This document shows positions 27,677 to 40,973 of a DNA stretch of 64,000 nucleotides, piece by piece. Position 1 is the first letter of the stretch. Each line of letters begins with the position of its first letter. The stretch spans positions 43,325,616 through 43,389,615 of the forward strand of contig NC_085868.1 in assembly GCF_034702125.1 (NCBI RefSeq), written 5' to 3'. A program made the position numbers and the translations under genes. Source of the DNA: Engraulis encrasicolus (lineage: Eukaryota; Chordata; Actinopteri; Clupeiformes; Engraulidae). The notes beneath the pieces are model-generated. The model worked only from the letters and a program-made list of their open reading frames with translations. It ran no database searches and was not told the DNA's origin.

Positions 27677-27818
27677 CAGCAAGGGGGCGATAAAGAGGTC
27701 ACTGGTTCCGGGCCCAGGGAGAGACCACATAAAGTCATTGAGTCCTGATTACATTGTATTGGGTTTGGGGACTTTTTAGATGACTTGGTCCTGGGTCCGG
27801 CCAAAGCTGTCAGTGTCA
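27677..27818. mobile_element. MITE fragment, GGGCCCAGG family
   Basis: It carries 'ttccgggcccagggagagac', 'gattacattgtattggg' and 'ggtcctgggtccggccaaagc', matching the copy at 14003-14156. The ends are eroded and I found no TSD. Confidence 0.6.
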
Positions 27819-27890
27819 CTTTATCTCATATAAAAACATTGCTTTAGCCTACACACAGTGTAAGAACAAGCTTGATGCACAAACACGCAC

Positions 27891-27892
<2 letters not shown>

Positions 27893-27959
<67 letters not shown>

Positions 27960-27975
27960 CGCACGCACACGCACA
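27893..27975. repeat. (CA)n microsatellite
   Basis: CA repeat with CACG variants at both ends. Confidence 0.9.
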
Positions 27976-28223
27976 AATACACAGAGAATGGTTATACAGC
28001 ACTGCAGCACACCACAATATTGTTCCTTCAGATAATTTTGCTGAAGCCAAAAGGATAAAGAGCATGAACAGCAACAAAGAAGATGGTTTCCTCATGCGAA
28101 CCAGGGCAGGGAAAAATCTGAGCTCTCCTTTTCCATCAACATGGTGTCAGACGACGTCCAGTTTGAGGGTCACATAAAAACAAGACAAGATAAAATAAAA
28201 GAGTGTACAGTCAGTACAGTGCC

Positions 28224-29169
<946 letters not shown>

Positions 29170-29779
29170 TTAATGCTACACTGTAAACCCAGACATCAAA
29201 TGTACTTACCAAGACTAATTAAAATGCACTAAAAAATAGAAGTTTGATGGCATTTCTGAAGAATACTGAGTATTGACAACTTATTTGAGGAAATAGTTGT
29301 TCAGATGAATATGTTTTAGTTGAATGGATTAAATTCATAAGTTTTGGTTATGACCCCGCCTCTTTTTCTTCAGGCTGCACCAACTGGCCTCTACCCAGAT
29401 GTGGGCAGTTGAATGTATTCCTGCAGTGTGTTTCATGTTAACAGATCGTTTCAAATTTCAACTGACAATATGGCCACGCTGCAGCATCCAATTTTAAATC
29501 AGAATATTGCCACCTAGTAAAATTAGGCTATCTTGTGAAGTGCCATTGCACAATTGAAAGTCAAATGCTGCATGACATAATTGACATTGCCTACCATCAA
29601 CCAGGAACAATGGTAGTGCCCAATCAACCTGTCAATTAGTACCTGCCCTCACTTGAGTACATAGGACTGTTACAAGTTCATTGAATTACTACCTGCAGCT
29701 GCCACATGCCTGATTACTCTGGTCACATGGTTAACTTTCACCTCTATAAAAACTCAGACTGTCACAATGCTTGAGTTGC

Positions 29780-30060
29780 TTGCCTAAATGACTGGTTCGC
29801 TGGCTCTCTGTCCGGCTTGTTGGTTAGTGAGCTAACTGACCGACCAACTGACTGTTTGTTGGCCAGCTGGTTGGCTGGCTAACTGACTCTTTTGGTTGAC
29901 TGTATGGCTGGTTTGTTAGCTGGCTAGCCATACAACTGACTTGTTTGTTGGTTAGTTGGCTGACTAACTGAGTGTTAGTTGGTTAGCCGGCTCTTTGGCT
30001 GGCTAGCTGACAACTGACTCTTTTGGTTGGCTGGTGGACTGGTTTGTTGGCTGGCTAGGT
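29780..30060 (+). repeat. GGCTGGCTAACTGAC minisatellite
   Basis: Degenerate tandem units of about 15-20 bases built from TGGCTGGCT, AACTGACT and TTGTTGGTT. The reverse-complement version sits at about 55180-55490 inside the related element, so the array is an inherited part of that element family. Confidence 0.8.
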
Positions 30061-30424
30061 ATTTAGTTGGTAATGAGTATTGTGGTAGCAGGTATCCTTT
30101 TTGGTGTGTTGCTTACTTGACATTTCAGAATTGTCTTATTATGCTCAACTAGAGTATTCTATGCACACTGGTTAATGTACTATCATCCAGGAGATTACAA
30201 TAATTAAATGGTAATAATAATGCACATACTGCAGAAACTTGAATTTCTCAGTGGTTATGGATAATTTGGTCTATTAATACAAGAGAGCAGTGTGATGGAC
30301 TGGTTCCATGCCACAGTTGTCTCAGTCATGGTGAGGAATGGGAGGTGCCACAATAACATGGTAGCTACCTCTTTTGTGGTGATGAATGGAGGGGCGGGAT
30401 CATGGTAGTGTGGGTAGGGTGACA

Positions 30425-30512
30425 GTAACTAACTGTGGTGTGGCCACAGTAAACAACTGTGAGAAGATCACAGTAAACTGTGAGGATGGCCACAGTAAAC
30501 TACTGTGAAATG
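30425..30512. repeat. CACAGTAAACTACTGTG tandem array
   Basis: Four degenerate units: 'ggccacagtaaacaactgtg', 'gatcacagtaaactgtg', 'ggccacagtaaactactgtg' and an initial 'gtaactaactgtg'. Each unit is itself near-palindromic (CACAGT...ACTGTG). Confidence 0.75.
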
Positions 30513-31040
30513 AATGCAATTAGTAGCCAGTAATTCCCTGTGACATCACGGGAATATTTTTTACTGTGTACTTATCTAGCTAATTGGTTACAATTTTGTG
30601 AATGTAACTTCATATTTTATGTGAAATAACTATACGAAACATTTGATATTACAGAAGACTTTCAGTTTGATCAACTTAAAATTTAATACATTTAACTGCA
30701 AATTTTAAATAAAATAATTCATTACAGTTAATCTTACGAATGATGGTCGACTGGGAATTTAGTACATTAAACTGGGAATTTTGCATACAATAACTATAGA
30801 TAACAGTTACTACTGTGGAAGATGGTAGGTTTAATCAATTTGGACTTAAGTACATTTAACTTAAACTTTTACATATAATGAGTATATACAACAGTTGAGG
30901 TCACAAAAGATTGTACGTTTAATCATTCATAATTACTTAGTTTTTCTAGGGCAACCACTTTTCTGGGTTTTTGTAAGTAAACTCAACTTATAAGGTTTTA
31001 CAGTGTATTCAGACTGGGCTTTTTTGCCATTCCTGGGCCT

Positions 31041-31072
<32 letters not shown>
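31041..31072. repeat. Poly(G) tract
   Basis: 32 consecutive G inside the left end of the split piggyBac-type MITE; G-quadruplex potential. Confidence 0.9.
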
Positions 31073-31764
31073 CTCTTTTGACCCCCCCTTCATAACTCAT
31101 GAACGGAATACGGTATGACCACCAAACTTTAGGGAGATGATCTACATATGGACATCTATGAATGACATCATTTTTGTGTCATTATCTGGTATTATGACGT
31201 CATAATGACATCATCTGATTATAATGCCCTAAATCTCGCCATAATGTATTTTCCATCAAATTTAGGTAATGCACTTACATTTTAATGATTATATGCTTCA
31301 GACCACTTTAATGCTCACAAAGCTGTCTGATACTAATGGAATTAACAAAAAAAAATGAAAAAGGAACAATAATGAGACTTAGATCAGTGATTTTCGGTCA
31401 GACATACCTGTCAGAAATCCGTTGCCATGGCAACGGCATAAATGATAAACATAATCTTTTAGCCAACTAAATTTTAGGAAAAGTCACCAAGTTTCGTAGT
31501 CATAGCTTAAGTCGTTAAGGAGTTATACGTCATCAAAGTTGGTGCGGGCACTTTTAGCCCCCCCCCCAGTCTGGATAGGGTTAAAGTTTTACCCAAATAA
31601 AAAGTAAAACCTTTTTCTTTTTAAATAATACCAAAAATCTATTCCTCTCCGTGCTGTACATGGACTCAATTGTGTTCATGCTGTGCAGTAATTTGTGACA
31701 AAGCTATGTGTACTCCAAGAGTGACCTATGCTACCTGAGTGATAGAAGTCATTATTTCTCCAAG

Positions 31765-32030
31765 GAGGGTGAGCGCATAAAGCAACAAAAGCGAATTCGC
31801 CAGGAGCAAAGAGACCTGGGCGACCAGAGCGAATTTCAGCGATTAAAGTCAAGCTAATATTATGGTAATGAGCTATGATGCGGTTCGGGGAAAAAACAAT
31901 TTGAATGTTCATATCTCCGAATGTCCCAGGCTGACAAGCCAGAGCTGTTATGCGATTAGCTAAATCAAACATGTCAAGCAAAATAAAGCAAATTCACAGC
32001 GAAAGTTCTTCAGCGACCTCAGCTTCTTGG
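31765..32030. repeat. GCGAA-rich dispersed repeat (copy 2)
   Basis: Shares GCGAATTCGC and frequent AGCGAA/GCGA words with 14765-14930. The two ends contain 'gagcgcataaagcaacaaaagc' and 'aaataaagcaaattcacagcg', possibly inverted-related. Family unknown. Confidence 0.4.
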
Positions 32031-35000
32031 GTAGTGTTAATGTAGATTGTTTCTGGTGTACACATCTTTGGAGTTGTAGGAGGAGTAGAAGGCAACGTTA
32101 AAGAGATGTAGTCGAGATGAGGGGAGGACAAGGTGGATTGAGATGGTTATAGGAGAACATGGGAGTTTGAGATGTCACATATAGCCTGTTGTTTTGGCTG
32201 CGGCCACATCGACAGCTGTTGTATCTGCCCTACACTGCCAATCGGTCAACACTGGCCTTGCAACCTCCCATGCTGGTGCTTACACTCACACCCGCTTGGA
32301 ATAAGAATGTAATTGGAAATCATGAATCATTTATTCTGACCAGACACACCAATTTGCCCATTCTGCCAAAGTGGCACAGTGGCCTCTTTCTGCATAGCCT
32401 TCCGCTGTTCTAACCTTTGGGCAATCCCCATTTGTGACAACATTATCTAATAGGCCTACATCATCTCACGCATCTAAAGTGACAGTAATTATCTAATACA
32501 TGTCATGCCTGCAGCAGTTTTCTTTTGCATTGCATTTCAGTAGTGCAGTATTGCTGTATTGCATTTCTACTTTACATGAAAACACTTGCCACAGAATCCG
32601 GGCATGACTGTCTGCATGTTTTAATAATCATTGATTCATTAGACGTATACAGTATAAACTTATTAAACTATATTGTGTAGCAAGCAGCAATACTATTCAA
32701 ATTGTCAGGAATAAAGTAGCCAAGTCACAAATGAAATCACAGACTTCAGGTAATTCAGGTAATTTGATTAAGGGCACATTAAAAATGTTATTGGATATGA
32801 TTGTATCTATTAGGCCTATTAGCCGGAAAAGTGACTAAATGGTAACTATGGTAACATCCAAACACAACCACGTCATCTGCTTTGAAGGAAAATAGCTTTC
32901 TGAGCACATTGTATCAATACTAGAGAAACTAAAAAAGAGATTTTGAGTAACATGTTTTCTTTAGGCTTACTAGCCTGTGAATGAAGCATATGTAGGCTGT
33001 ATTTCCCACTAGCCATTTCTGAAATTAGTTTTAGGGCTTCCTAAACTCAGTGGGTTTTAAAAAGGAAATTATGACACTACATTTTGATCATTGTTCAGGT
33101 TAAGCTCTACAGACATTTCTGAACATGAATATTCAAAAAGTAGGCATGATGTCAACAAATTTAATACATATCACGACTAAAAACACTTTTGAAACAGCTC
33201 TTATCCTGGGGAGACTGCATACAGAAGGCAATGTCAAATGTTTTTTGTTCATATCAAAGGATTCCTACATCTGACTGATGTAGACACAAACACGCCTATA
33301 AGTGATTATTGTCATTGTCTTTGACAGTTTCTCCACCTGACAGAAGGAATTTAGTTCTTACATAGTACATATATAATACATAATATAATAAAATATAAAT
33401 AAAAATATAACATAATACATATTTATATTATAAAAGCCTTGATCAATAGCATGTCTTTTAGTAATATTATTGCATTTCCATATTTGATTTCATGTACTCT
33501 TTGACAAATTCCTACCCACATCACGGGTAAGGGTGATGGATGACAAGGGTCTGGCAATGATATGAATAACTATGCATGGAATAAATCACACATAATTACT
33601 TATTGATTAATTCTGAGCAATGACAAAACATGAATGTGTTTAATGGATCATGACCAAGGACACTAGCCAATGCGTTTATGCTAAATAAACCACACCACAT
33701 GATTCTCCCATTGAGCTACTCAGACTGATCTGTTGGTTTGAGAGGTTGTGGTAAACCTCTATCTGTTTCGAGCACAACTGTGTTTGATGAAAGCTCCACA
33801 ACTTTATATTTAACATTTAGCATTATGCTTTGAAATACCTAAATTAGAGTTCATTCAGATAAGCACGACCCGTAAGTATGCTGGTGTTTCAGGGCAAGCT
33901 TACCGGTATATGATTGGAAACGGGATAAAAGAAAAAAATAGATGAATACCCACTAATTGCTCATCATCTCTCTTATTGTGAGGAGGCTTCTGTGTTTGCA
34001 TCTGTAATTTGTCACTGTACATATTTTATTGTCCTGGGTGAACCCTGCAAAGAGGGCTGTCTCCTGCAACATAAATGCCCTGATGCCAAGAACAGGGCGA
34101 CAGAGGAGGGGCTTCTGGTTGTTTGTTGCCATGACAAAGTGATCTGGAAACATGAGTGGGAGAGAGAGGGGGGGGGGGGGAGGGGGTCAGCTTTTCCAGA
34201 GTGTCGTTTTTTTTTTTTGCTACACTATGACTGCAATGCTTGGTATCATGATTTGTAATGAATCAATGATTCAGTTGAGGTTTAGGGAGCACAAAAGGGC
34301 ACAATATGAAATTATTGAAGGCAGAGGCATCAGATTCGATACTTTTGTGTCTCTTTCCAATTACAATGTTTTCTTGTAATGAGAGCATGATGATCATGTT
34401 TCTAAACCCATATAATTAAAATAATGCTTTCTATAATAAGGAAGAGAGTTGCCTTTCCTGAGCTTCAAATTCATGCTCAAATGGGGGGTTGTACTTTATA
34501 TCCATCTCACTAAGGAATGACAAAAATGATCTGCACACTGACAAAATCACAAGTCAGGGAGGATCGATCAGATTCTTTGCTAATGGAGTAGACCATGTAA
34601 AAACAATACACGAATTGTGGCAGAAAATGGGCACTTTAGGCCTGAAGCTGTCATTCACTTTCTTTCCTTATGTATCATTTACATGCTACTTGCAAGGCTG
34701 AACATAATTTGAAGGTGGTTCAGAGTACAGATAGGCCTACACTGTCTAATGTCAGTGTTGTAATACAGTATGTCAATGCCCCACCAATTGTATCAATGGT
34801 GAAAAAAACCCCCAGAAATAATGTATGACAAGGGCCAATTCACAAGGGCAGGTAGCCTACATTCATAAACACAATATATGAGAATATGTTGCTACAAAGT
34901 ATTCTACTAAAAAACCCCATAAACATCTCTTTATTTTCACATTCCCTCATTCTACTTCCATGGAGCTGTTTTCTTCCTTGTTGGTTGGAATGCTTTGTTC

Positions 35001-35854
35001 TCATATGCCGCTGTGTCTGACTGATTGAACTAGCCCATGTTGACCGATATTCAAGATTTTCACAGTCTGTCACAGCATCTTGTCCACTCATGTTTCAATA
35101 TCAATACAATGTGATCCTCATTGCCAAGAAACTGTTCATCAAATCATTGTTTTTTTTTTTTTTACTTTGTCTCCTGCACAACCCTTGCTATAGCACTTCC
35201 CCATTTCTCTGTGATAAAACTTGTCCTCATCTTTGATGATTTACAAGCCTGTTGCTCCCATGAGGGTTGAGGAGGCGGCAATTACGGGCACATGTTCCAG
35301 GCAGGTGCTGATAACTTGTCACTCAAATTGCGCCATTGGAGACATATAGGTTGGTAATGTTCCCGTCATGATTGCATCTCTCTGCTTGAATCCCCACCCA
35401 CCTGTGATCATGACTTGATGGATCAAGATTTCATCAACAGCCACCAGGAAAAGCTGCACAAGGGTGAGCTCCTCATTCCATTCGCCTCTTGAAATGAAGA
35501 TGCTGGCATTTCCTAGCCAGGGTAAAAGCTGACTGTTGACTGGTGAAAGCTAAGAGGGATCCGTCTCCGTGGAGGATGGGAGATGGTCTGATCTTACTCT
35601 GCCATTTAAATTCATTGGAGTTTCGAACTTAAATTAAAACCCATATTGTGCTTTATTAGCGTGACTGTTACGATATAGTGTCGCAAAAGCATACAATTAA
35701 CAAAACAAAAGTTTGAATAGTGTTACCTTAACCAATCAGTAACGGACTTCGCGGGTGAGTTCTGCGTCATCACTCTACTGTTTGCTGATTGGCTAAACAG
35801 TGAGCGAACCGAGCTAGGAGGGTTTCGCCAGACTATCTGCGGAGCCAAAATCTT
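32031..35854. other. Long stretch without a recognisable gene
   Basis: AT-rich sequence with a low-complexity AT segment at about 33358-33437 and short G/A and T tracts near 34165-34220. The frames at 32189-32413, 33992-34258 and 34489-34701 show no domain I recognise. I cannot exclude short exons or conserved non-coding DNA. Confidence 0.4.
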
Positions 35855-35859
35855 TGGGT

Positions 35860-36297
35860 GGAGTACAGGCGTCACAAGGCTAGACATTTCCTCCTTGATT
35901 GTGAATTTTGTGTGTGCATGTGTGCATTGGATTCACCTGAGATAATCTACGATCCCAAACAAGGCTTTCTGATGAAGGGGCCCTTGCAGATGATTTTGCC
36001 CAGGTCTTGGAGAAAGCTGTCAGCTGCCCTGTGCAGGTATAATCATGATAAAAGATGTATTTTCCGGAGGTCATGATGGAATACTTGATCTGATGGAATT
36101 AGAATTCCCATGGTTAGTGCCATGGGTCTGTGCTTTAGGGCGTTAAGCATTCAGAATACATTATGAGACTGCTAAAGATGTCTGATTAATGCCAGTGACT
36201 CCTTGTGCATTTAAAAAAAAATGCTAATTAATTGGAGGTCCTGGAACTGCAGTGACCCGGCATGAACACCTTTTCAAATGTTTAATGCCGGGTCAAA
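35860..36297. repeat. MITE-like remnant and adjacent hairpin
   Basis: At about 35970-36035, 'gaaggggcccttgcagatg' and 'ggagaaagctgtcagctgccctg' resemble the right end of the GGGCCCAGG family. At 36254-36297, TGACCCGGCAT is mirrored by ATGCCGGGTCA around a roughly 20-base loop, a clean 11-bp inverted repeat. Confidence 0.45.
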
Positions 36298-36644
36298 TGA
36301 TATTCAAATGATACACACGGGTGTACACAAGAGTGCTCCCAGCTATATACCGCACGTGGACTTGATGCAGATGACTAAAGAGCATGTCAAGGGAGCATGT
36401 CTACTACTCTATTTCTGACTAAGCTGTTGTATAAATTTCCTTCAAAATTTCTTATTGCTGCAGGCACAAAATTAATTTCGTGCTACAGGATTCATGGCCA
36501 TCACTAATGCCGTGTGCCTTTGTAAATGCATTTAGAGTGCCACAGTGCCACACTAATTGTAGTTAACACTTTGCCCCCTCTCAAACAACATCACAAATGG
36601 TGCTAGAAATCTCTCTCATGTAGGCCTACTTGTAAATGCGCATG

Positions 36645-36740
36645 CCCAGGCCCGCAGACAGTGGGGTGACAACCAGGCTTTTTGTCCCAGGCCCAGGAAT
36701 AAGGGGGGCCCAGAATAAGGGGGGGGCACTCTCAGAGGAG
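36645..36740. mobile_element. MITE terminal fragment, GGGCCCAGG family
   Basis: CAGGCCCGCAGACAGTGGGG followed by 'ttttgtcccaggcccagg' resembles the left end of the family at 14003. A short duplication follows: 'cactctcagaggagcctgctgtaggctga' and 'cactctcagaggggcctgctgtaggctga', about 58 bp apart. Confidence 0.5.
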
Positions 36741-36974
36741 CCTGCTGTAGGCTGATGGAGGCAGGACGGGCAGGGACCACTCTCAGAGGGGCCTGCTGTA
36801 GGCTGAAGATAATGGGCCATGTCTTGGCTGCCCTCCACCTCTTCCACCCATCTTCTGCACTCACTGCACTGTTCTCTCTCTCTCTTCTTCTTCTCTGTCC
36901 CTCTGTCTCTGTCTCTCCACCTCCCTCACTTCACTCTCCTTGTCTTGTCTGTCTTTATTCTTCAACTTGAGCCA

Positions 36975-37115
36975 GTGAAGATCTCACCTATTGGACACCA
37001 GATGGAAATTAGCCCTTGGGCTACAATCTGTTTACATATATCTACATGTATGTATATGTTCATTAATGTGCAATGTCCTGAACAAATAAAGTAAAGTAAA
37101 GTAAAAGTAAAGGAA
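36975..37115 (+). mobile_element. LINE 3' end
   Basis: The plus strand shows 'caccagatggaaattagccc', TTGGGCTACAATCTG, 'gttcattaatgtgcaatgtc' and then AACAAATAAAGTAAAGTAAAG. This is a 5'-truncated non-LTR 3' untranslated end with an (AAAGT)n tail. The clade is not determined. Confidence 0.6.
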
Positions 37116-37573
37116 AGTTTGGTGGGGAAGTCCTGCTCTGGGGGATTCGTGGGTGCTAACATCACTGATGCGCATTGATCTCTCTCTCTCTCTCTCTCAT
37201 TCTCCATCTTCCTCAGACCTAGAGAGAGGCAGGTTTGCGTCAAAACCTCTCTTGCTGCAGAGCCTCTTTGGAACTGTAGCCTTTTTTCACCGGCTTGTTT
37301 AGGGTCGTTTATTTTTCTGTACCCCATTCTGCTCTTTCCACCCCCCCCAAAAAGGCATTTCAGTGCCCCAACAGAGTGATTTGTGCTCTCAGCATGGCTT
37401 CCTGTTCCCCAGCTGTGAGGATGGATATCATTGTGAGATGTATCACTTATCATCACGGGCAGAAGGAACGGTTAAATGGGGAAGTCCCAATATACCCTAC
37501 CGAGGGACACCAACAGTCCCAGGATATTAAACGACTAAACTACCAAATGCTTCTTCTAAACCAACCCCCCAAC

Positions 37574-37818
37574 CCCTTTTTATGACTAAGCATATCTCTT
37601 CATCTCTCTTATTCTCTTCACTGTGTCCATATCCACACTGTGTTATGGTTTGTAATGTATTGTGTGTGTGGTTTGTAATGTATTGTCACACCAGTGTGAC
37701 GGGCAGTGAACGTTCGATAGGATTCTGTGCGCTTTTTATGACTAAGCATATCTTTTCATCTTCTCTCTCTTATTCTCTTCACTGTATCCATATCTTCACA
37801 GTGTTATGGTTTACAATG
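37574..37818. repeat. Local duplication, period 156 bp
   Basis: TATGACTAAGCATATCTCTT at 37581 and TATGACTAAGCATATCTTTT at 37737 start two copies of a roughly 80-bp segment ending in GTGTTATGGTTT. Confidence 0.8.
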
Positions 37819-38081
37819 CCAGAGCGACCACAAGCACTAGAGTGCTAGATTTGTCACAGCATCCAGATATATATAACCCGCCCCACACACACACACGCGC
37901 ACACACACACACACACTCCTATCACCTGAGCAGCCACCGATCCGGCAACCACCAGGGCTACACATCCATCGCGAGGAGGGGAGAGAGAGCGTGGCTATTT
38001 TCCTGCAGAGCCAAGCTGCTCTATCACCTTCCCCAATGCGTAATAGAGGGCCGGGGGTGGGAAGATTATGACACATCTGGG

Positions 38082-38350
38082 CATAGCTGGATTGGCCTTA
38101 AGAAATACAGGGCATTTGCCTGGTGGACTGTTGTATGATTTTTGGCCTGGTCTTCCACTCAATGTAGTGGTATCAGTCTTCATGCCGTTACAGCTGACCT
38201 TTCCGAGTCAGATTTAAAAATTAGTTTTGCCTGTTGCGGTCAAAATGGCTCGTAATGCATGACTGAAAATGTTGTGACATTGCCTCTCTCAATGTCGAGT
38301 GGTCTTGGCTGAAAATGTCCCGCCTGATTTTTTGTCCCAGTCCAGCCCTG
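38082..38350. mobile_element. hAT-type MITE, CAGGGCTGGACTGG family
   Basis: It starts CATAGCTGGATTGGCC and ends GTCCCAGTCCAGCCCTG. The inner text 'cagggcatttgcctggtgga' is shared with the copy at 52669-53297. The 8-bp flanks (CATCTGGG and CTTGCGGT) do not match, so the TSD has decayed or the left end is misplaced. Confidence 0.65.
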
Positions 38351-38736
38351 CTTGCGGTTCACTCCTGTTCTTCCTAGCTACCCAAAATGTGGGCCACTTG
38401 TCTGCTCACCTCCTCCATCATTCCAATGCTCCTCAGTCCCAGGGTACATTTCCATACCTGTAATCTCACATTCACTATAATGAGGCTGAGCTATGGACAG
38501 GATATGGACTATTCAAAAAACTGAGCTCTGGAAGGCGACTGTGCACCAAGATATGTGGATCAAGGATTGGTCTTGACAGTCACCTGAAGGCCCACAAACA
38601 GAAAACTCTACTGAAAGGACAGTCATACTTGTTTCGAGTGAGTGCTGATGATGATGAGAGCTAGAACAGAGAGACTGAGAAGGAGAATCTTCATCATGCC
38701 ATTTTTACTTAGTTCCTCCTAATTGATTTGATTGAA

Positions 38737-38778
38737 CACACACACATGCACAAACGCACACACACACACGCACGCACG

Positions 38779-38826
<48 letters not shown>
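38737..38826. repeat. (CA)n microsatellite with CACG variants
   Basis: CA/CACG mixture ending in a pure CA run. Confidence 0.9.
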
Positions 38827-38827
<1 letters not shown>

Positions 38828-38849
38828 CTTTCTTCTGCTCACTTGTTTT

Positions 38850-38945
38850 GCACCGGCCATTCATAGCAGTACAAGTGACACGAAATTGTCTCAATGTAGC
38901 CTATATGACAAATAAATAGCCTTGTATCCTTGTATCCTTCTTGAG
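38850..38945 (+). mobile_element. LINE 3' end with pentamer-like tail
   Basis: ACGAAATTGTCTCAATGTAG, then ATGACAAATAAATAG and CCTTGTATCCTTGTATCCTT. This is a fish non-LTR 3' terminus followed by a short tandem tail. Confidence 0.5.
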
Positions 38946-39203
38946 CTCTTGCCTCCTCTAGACTCATAGGCGTAACACGGGTGAAGGAATCCCGTCATCT
39001 CCAGCAGTTGGGTCTTATTGTGATGCTTTATGGATTTGACAAGCAAGCAACTGACGTCACAGGCATGCTACTAGCTTCCAATTTCCCTAAGGGCTCCCCT
39101 CTTCATCACTTTACCTAGCTGCCTTCATTTCCCTTCACTAGTTAATCTGGGGTGTATTGGGTTGTGGTGTTGGTTTTGTGGATCTGTTTGTATGGGGAAT
39201 GGG

Positions 39204-39204
<1 letters not shown>

Positions 39205-39272
<68 letters not shown>
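39205..39272. repeat. (GA)n microsatellite
   Basis: About 34 GA units. Confidence 0.95.
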
Positions 39273-39274
<2 letters not shown>

Positions 39275-39289
39275 CTGTGGTGGATTGTC

Positions 39290-39425
39290 TAGTGGTTCTC
39301 AACCTTTTTTGAAAAACGCCCCCTTGGCCTCATCACAAGCCTCCGAATGCCCCCTTGACCTCATCATAAACCTGAAAACGAGCCCCTTAGTATTAAAACA
39401 TTACATGGACTAATGCCCCCCGGTA
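39290..39425. mobile_element. hAT-type terminal fragment
   Basis: TAGTGGTTCTCAACCTTTTT begins at about 39290 and is followed by repeated 'gcccccttg(g/a)cctcatca' text. CAGTGGTTCTCAA-type starts are usual for hAT elements. No partner end was found. Confidence 0.45.
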
Positions 39426-39494
39426 GCAACTATAAGCAACACCTCCTCTCTCTAAGGGCAAGCTGAGACTCACCAGCGGTCAGGTGCTCCAAAA

Positions 39495-39560
39495 GATTCA
39501 AGATTTTATTTTCATTGTCAAAACGGCAACAAAATTGTGTTTGTAGTACACCACTCAGTA
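39495..39560 (-). mobile_element. Orphan LINE 3' end
   Basis: The minus strand reads ACAATTTTGTTGCCGTTTTG then ACAATGAAAATAAAATCTTG, a 5'-truncated non-LTR tail. Confidence 0.5.
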
Positions 39561-39590
39561 GTAGTACCGTAGTAGCAGCTGATTCACAAT

Positions 39591-39770
39591 TGCCTCTTTT
39601 CCATTGCCGGTTTTCTGGTAGGCCTACAGCTCGACACAGCACGACTCGGCCACTTCTTTTTGCTTTTCGAATAGGCACGACAAAGCTCAGTTGTAAAGCA
39701 AAAAAGGGTGGCCAAATCGCGCTGTGTCAAGGGCTAGGCCTACCAGAAAACCGGCAGTGGAAAAGAGGCA
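39591..39770. mobile_element. Foldback MITE (copy 2 of 3, best preserved)
   Basis: It starts TGCCTCTTTTCCATTGCCGG and ends CCGGCAGTGGAAAAGAGGCA. The arms run nearly to the centre (TTTTTGCTTTTCGAATAGGC), each about 85 bp. 'ggttttctggtaggcctaca' and its inverse 'gctaggcctaccagaaaacc' are diagnostic. No convincing TSD. Confidence 0.85.
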
Positions 39771-40374
39771 AAAGTGCATTAGAGGTGCAAATGACACTAG
39801 TGCTAATAAGTAGCCTCAATAAATAGCCAAATGTAAACGTTAGGCAGTAGTATTTCTCAGCAGTCCTGTAAATTCAAAAGTCTTCTGACCTTCAGTTTGC
39901 AGTCTGCAGTCTTTTGTTTGCATGAATTAACCAGACAGTCAACAGCGAAGCAGAGATAAATGAAAAGGGAGAGAGAGAGACACACACAGGGGAGATGTGG
40001 AAAAATAAAAGTAAGCACAAAGTTTGGTGGTGGAAGCATTCAAATCTTCAAGTCAATCTATGCCATTACAAGCCTGTCTCTAACCCACAGAATGAGACAT
40101 GCTCTAGGCTCCAAGAAATGTTTCACATTTGGAAGAATCTGTCTGGGTAGCACATTAGTGGGAGTGTGTGAACCGGTTTTGTCAGTGCAAATGAATACAG
40201 TAAGAGAGAGTGCACTTAAGGCTCCTAGTCTATTCCTAATTTAGTGTTGGATAACCACTTCAGTTCATCAGATGAAAAGAGCCGAGTCACACTATGCATG
40301 CAGTCACGGAATACGTACAATATCATCACTTTCACAAGCTTACACACAATGTAGCTACATACAATCTGTGTTTT

Positions 40375-40379
40375 GTGTG

Positions 40380-40436
<57 letters not shown>

Positions 40437-40460
40437 GCGCGTGTGTGTGTGTGTGTGTGC
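40375..40460. repeat. (GT)n(GTGC)n(GC)n(GT)n compound microsatellite
   Basis: (GT)9, then (GTGC)11, a GCGCGCGC block and (GT)10. Strong Z-DNA-forming sequence. Confidence 0.95.
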
Positions 40461-40973
40461 ATGAGTGAATGAAGAGGATGAGCTCACAGCCTAAAGTGTG
40501 TGCACACTTGCAGCAGGGTGACAGAGATCACAGCCACAGGCGGCTGGCTATTCCAATTCTGTGCTGGTCTCTGCTGCTCCGTGTCTTGCCTGCCATGCAA
40601 TTTCCATGCCGCTCCCCCTACCAACGTAGTCACCACAAAGCCCCCACCCCGACCCCCACCCCTCAATACTGAGGATTATGGCGCTGAATCATAAAGACTC
40701 CCAGTGATCCCCTTGAGCTGTGCTGAATATTAGTCCCACTGACCTCAAACAAGATGGCAGTTGGCCTTGGCGACTGAGTAAACAGGTAATATCCTCCACC
40801 TTAAACAGACAATTTGGGAGATTGCCTGATGCAAATTCCATGTTCTCCTTCTCCTTCACAGCTCTCTCTGCGGCTTCCATTACACAGTGCAAAGAGGAGC
40901 AGAGGCATCCAGAATGAGGAATGAGGTTTAATCATTTATAGGCCTGCTGCATGTCTAAGTTGGACATGCCCGT

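Larger units (their letters stand above)
29179..31005 (+). mobile_element. 1.83-kb TA-flanked element (Tc1/mariner-type target), copy 1
   Basis: It starts CACTGTAAAC and ends GTTTTACAGTG, with TA on each side (29177-29178 and 31006-31007). In order it contains a unique-like left part, a conserved head with 'cctgattactctggtcacat' and a TATA-like TCTATAAAAACT (about 29616-29770), a GGCTGGCTAACTGAC minisatellite, a core with CTCAGTCATGGTGAGGAATG (about 30328), and a CACAGTAAACTACTGTG array. A second member in reverse orientation is at 54627-58126. No transposase is seen. TA duplication is established for Tc1/mariner; assignment beyond that is inference. Confidence 0.75.
29174..31580. mobile_element. 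piggyBac-type MITE (copy 2), split by a nested insertion
   Basis: The right part (31006-31580) matches the MITE at 6448-7065 over its length, including the end GTCTGGATAGGG followed by TTAA (31581-31584). The first five bases of the left end (TGCTA, for CCCTA) and its TTAA are found 1.8 kb upstream at 29170-29178, because a TA-flanked element (29179-31005) sits in the TA of the left end. Removing it gives TTAA-TGCTATTCAGAC, the expected terminus with two changes. A G32 tract lies near the left end (31041-31072). Confidence 0.8.

Noticed and set aside
38074..38358. 8-bp TSD around the MITE at 38082-38350
   Set aside because: CATCTGGG and CTTGCGGT do not match; family membership rests on the ends only.
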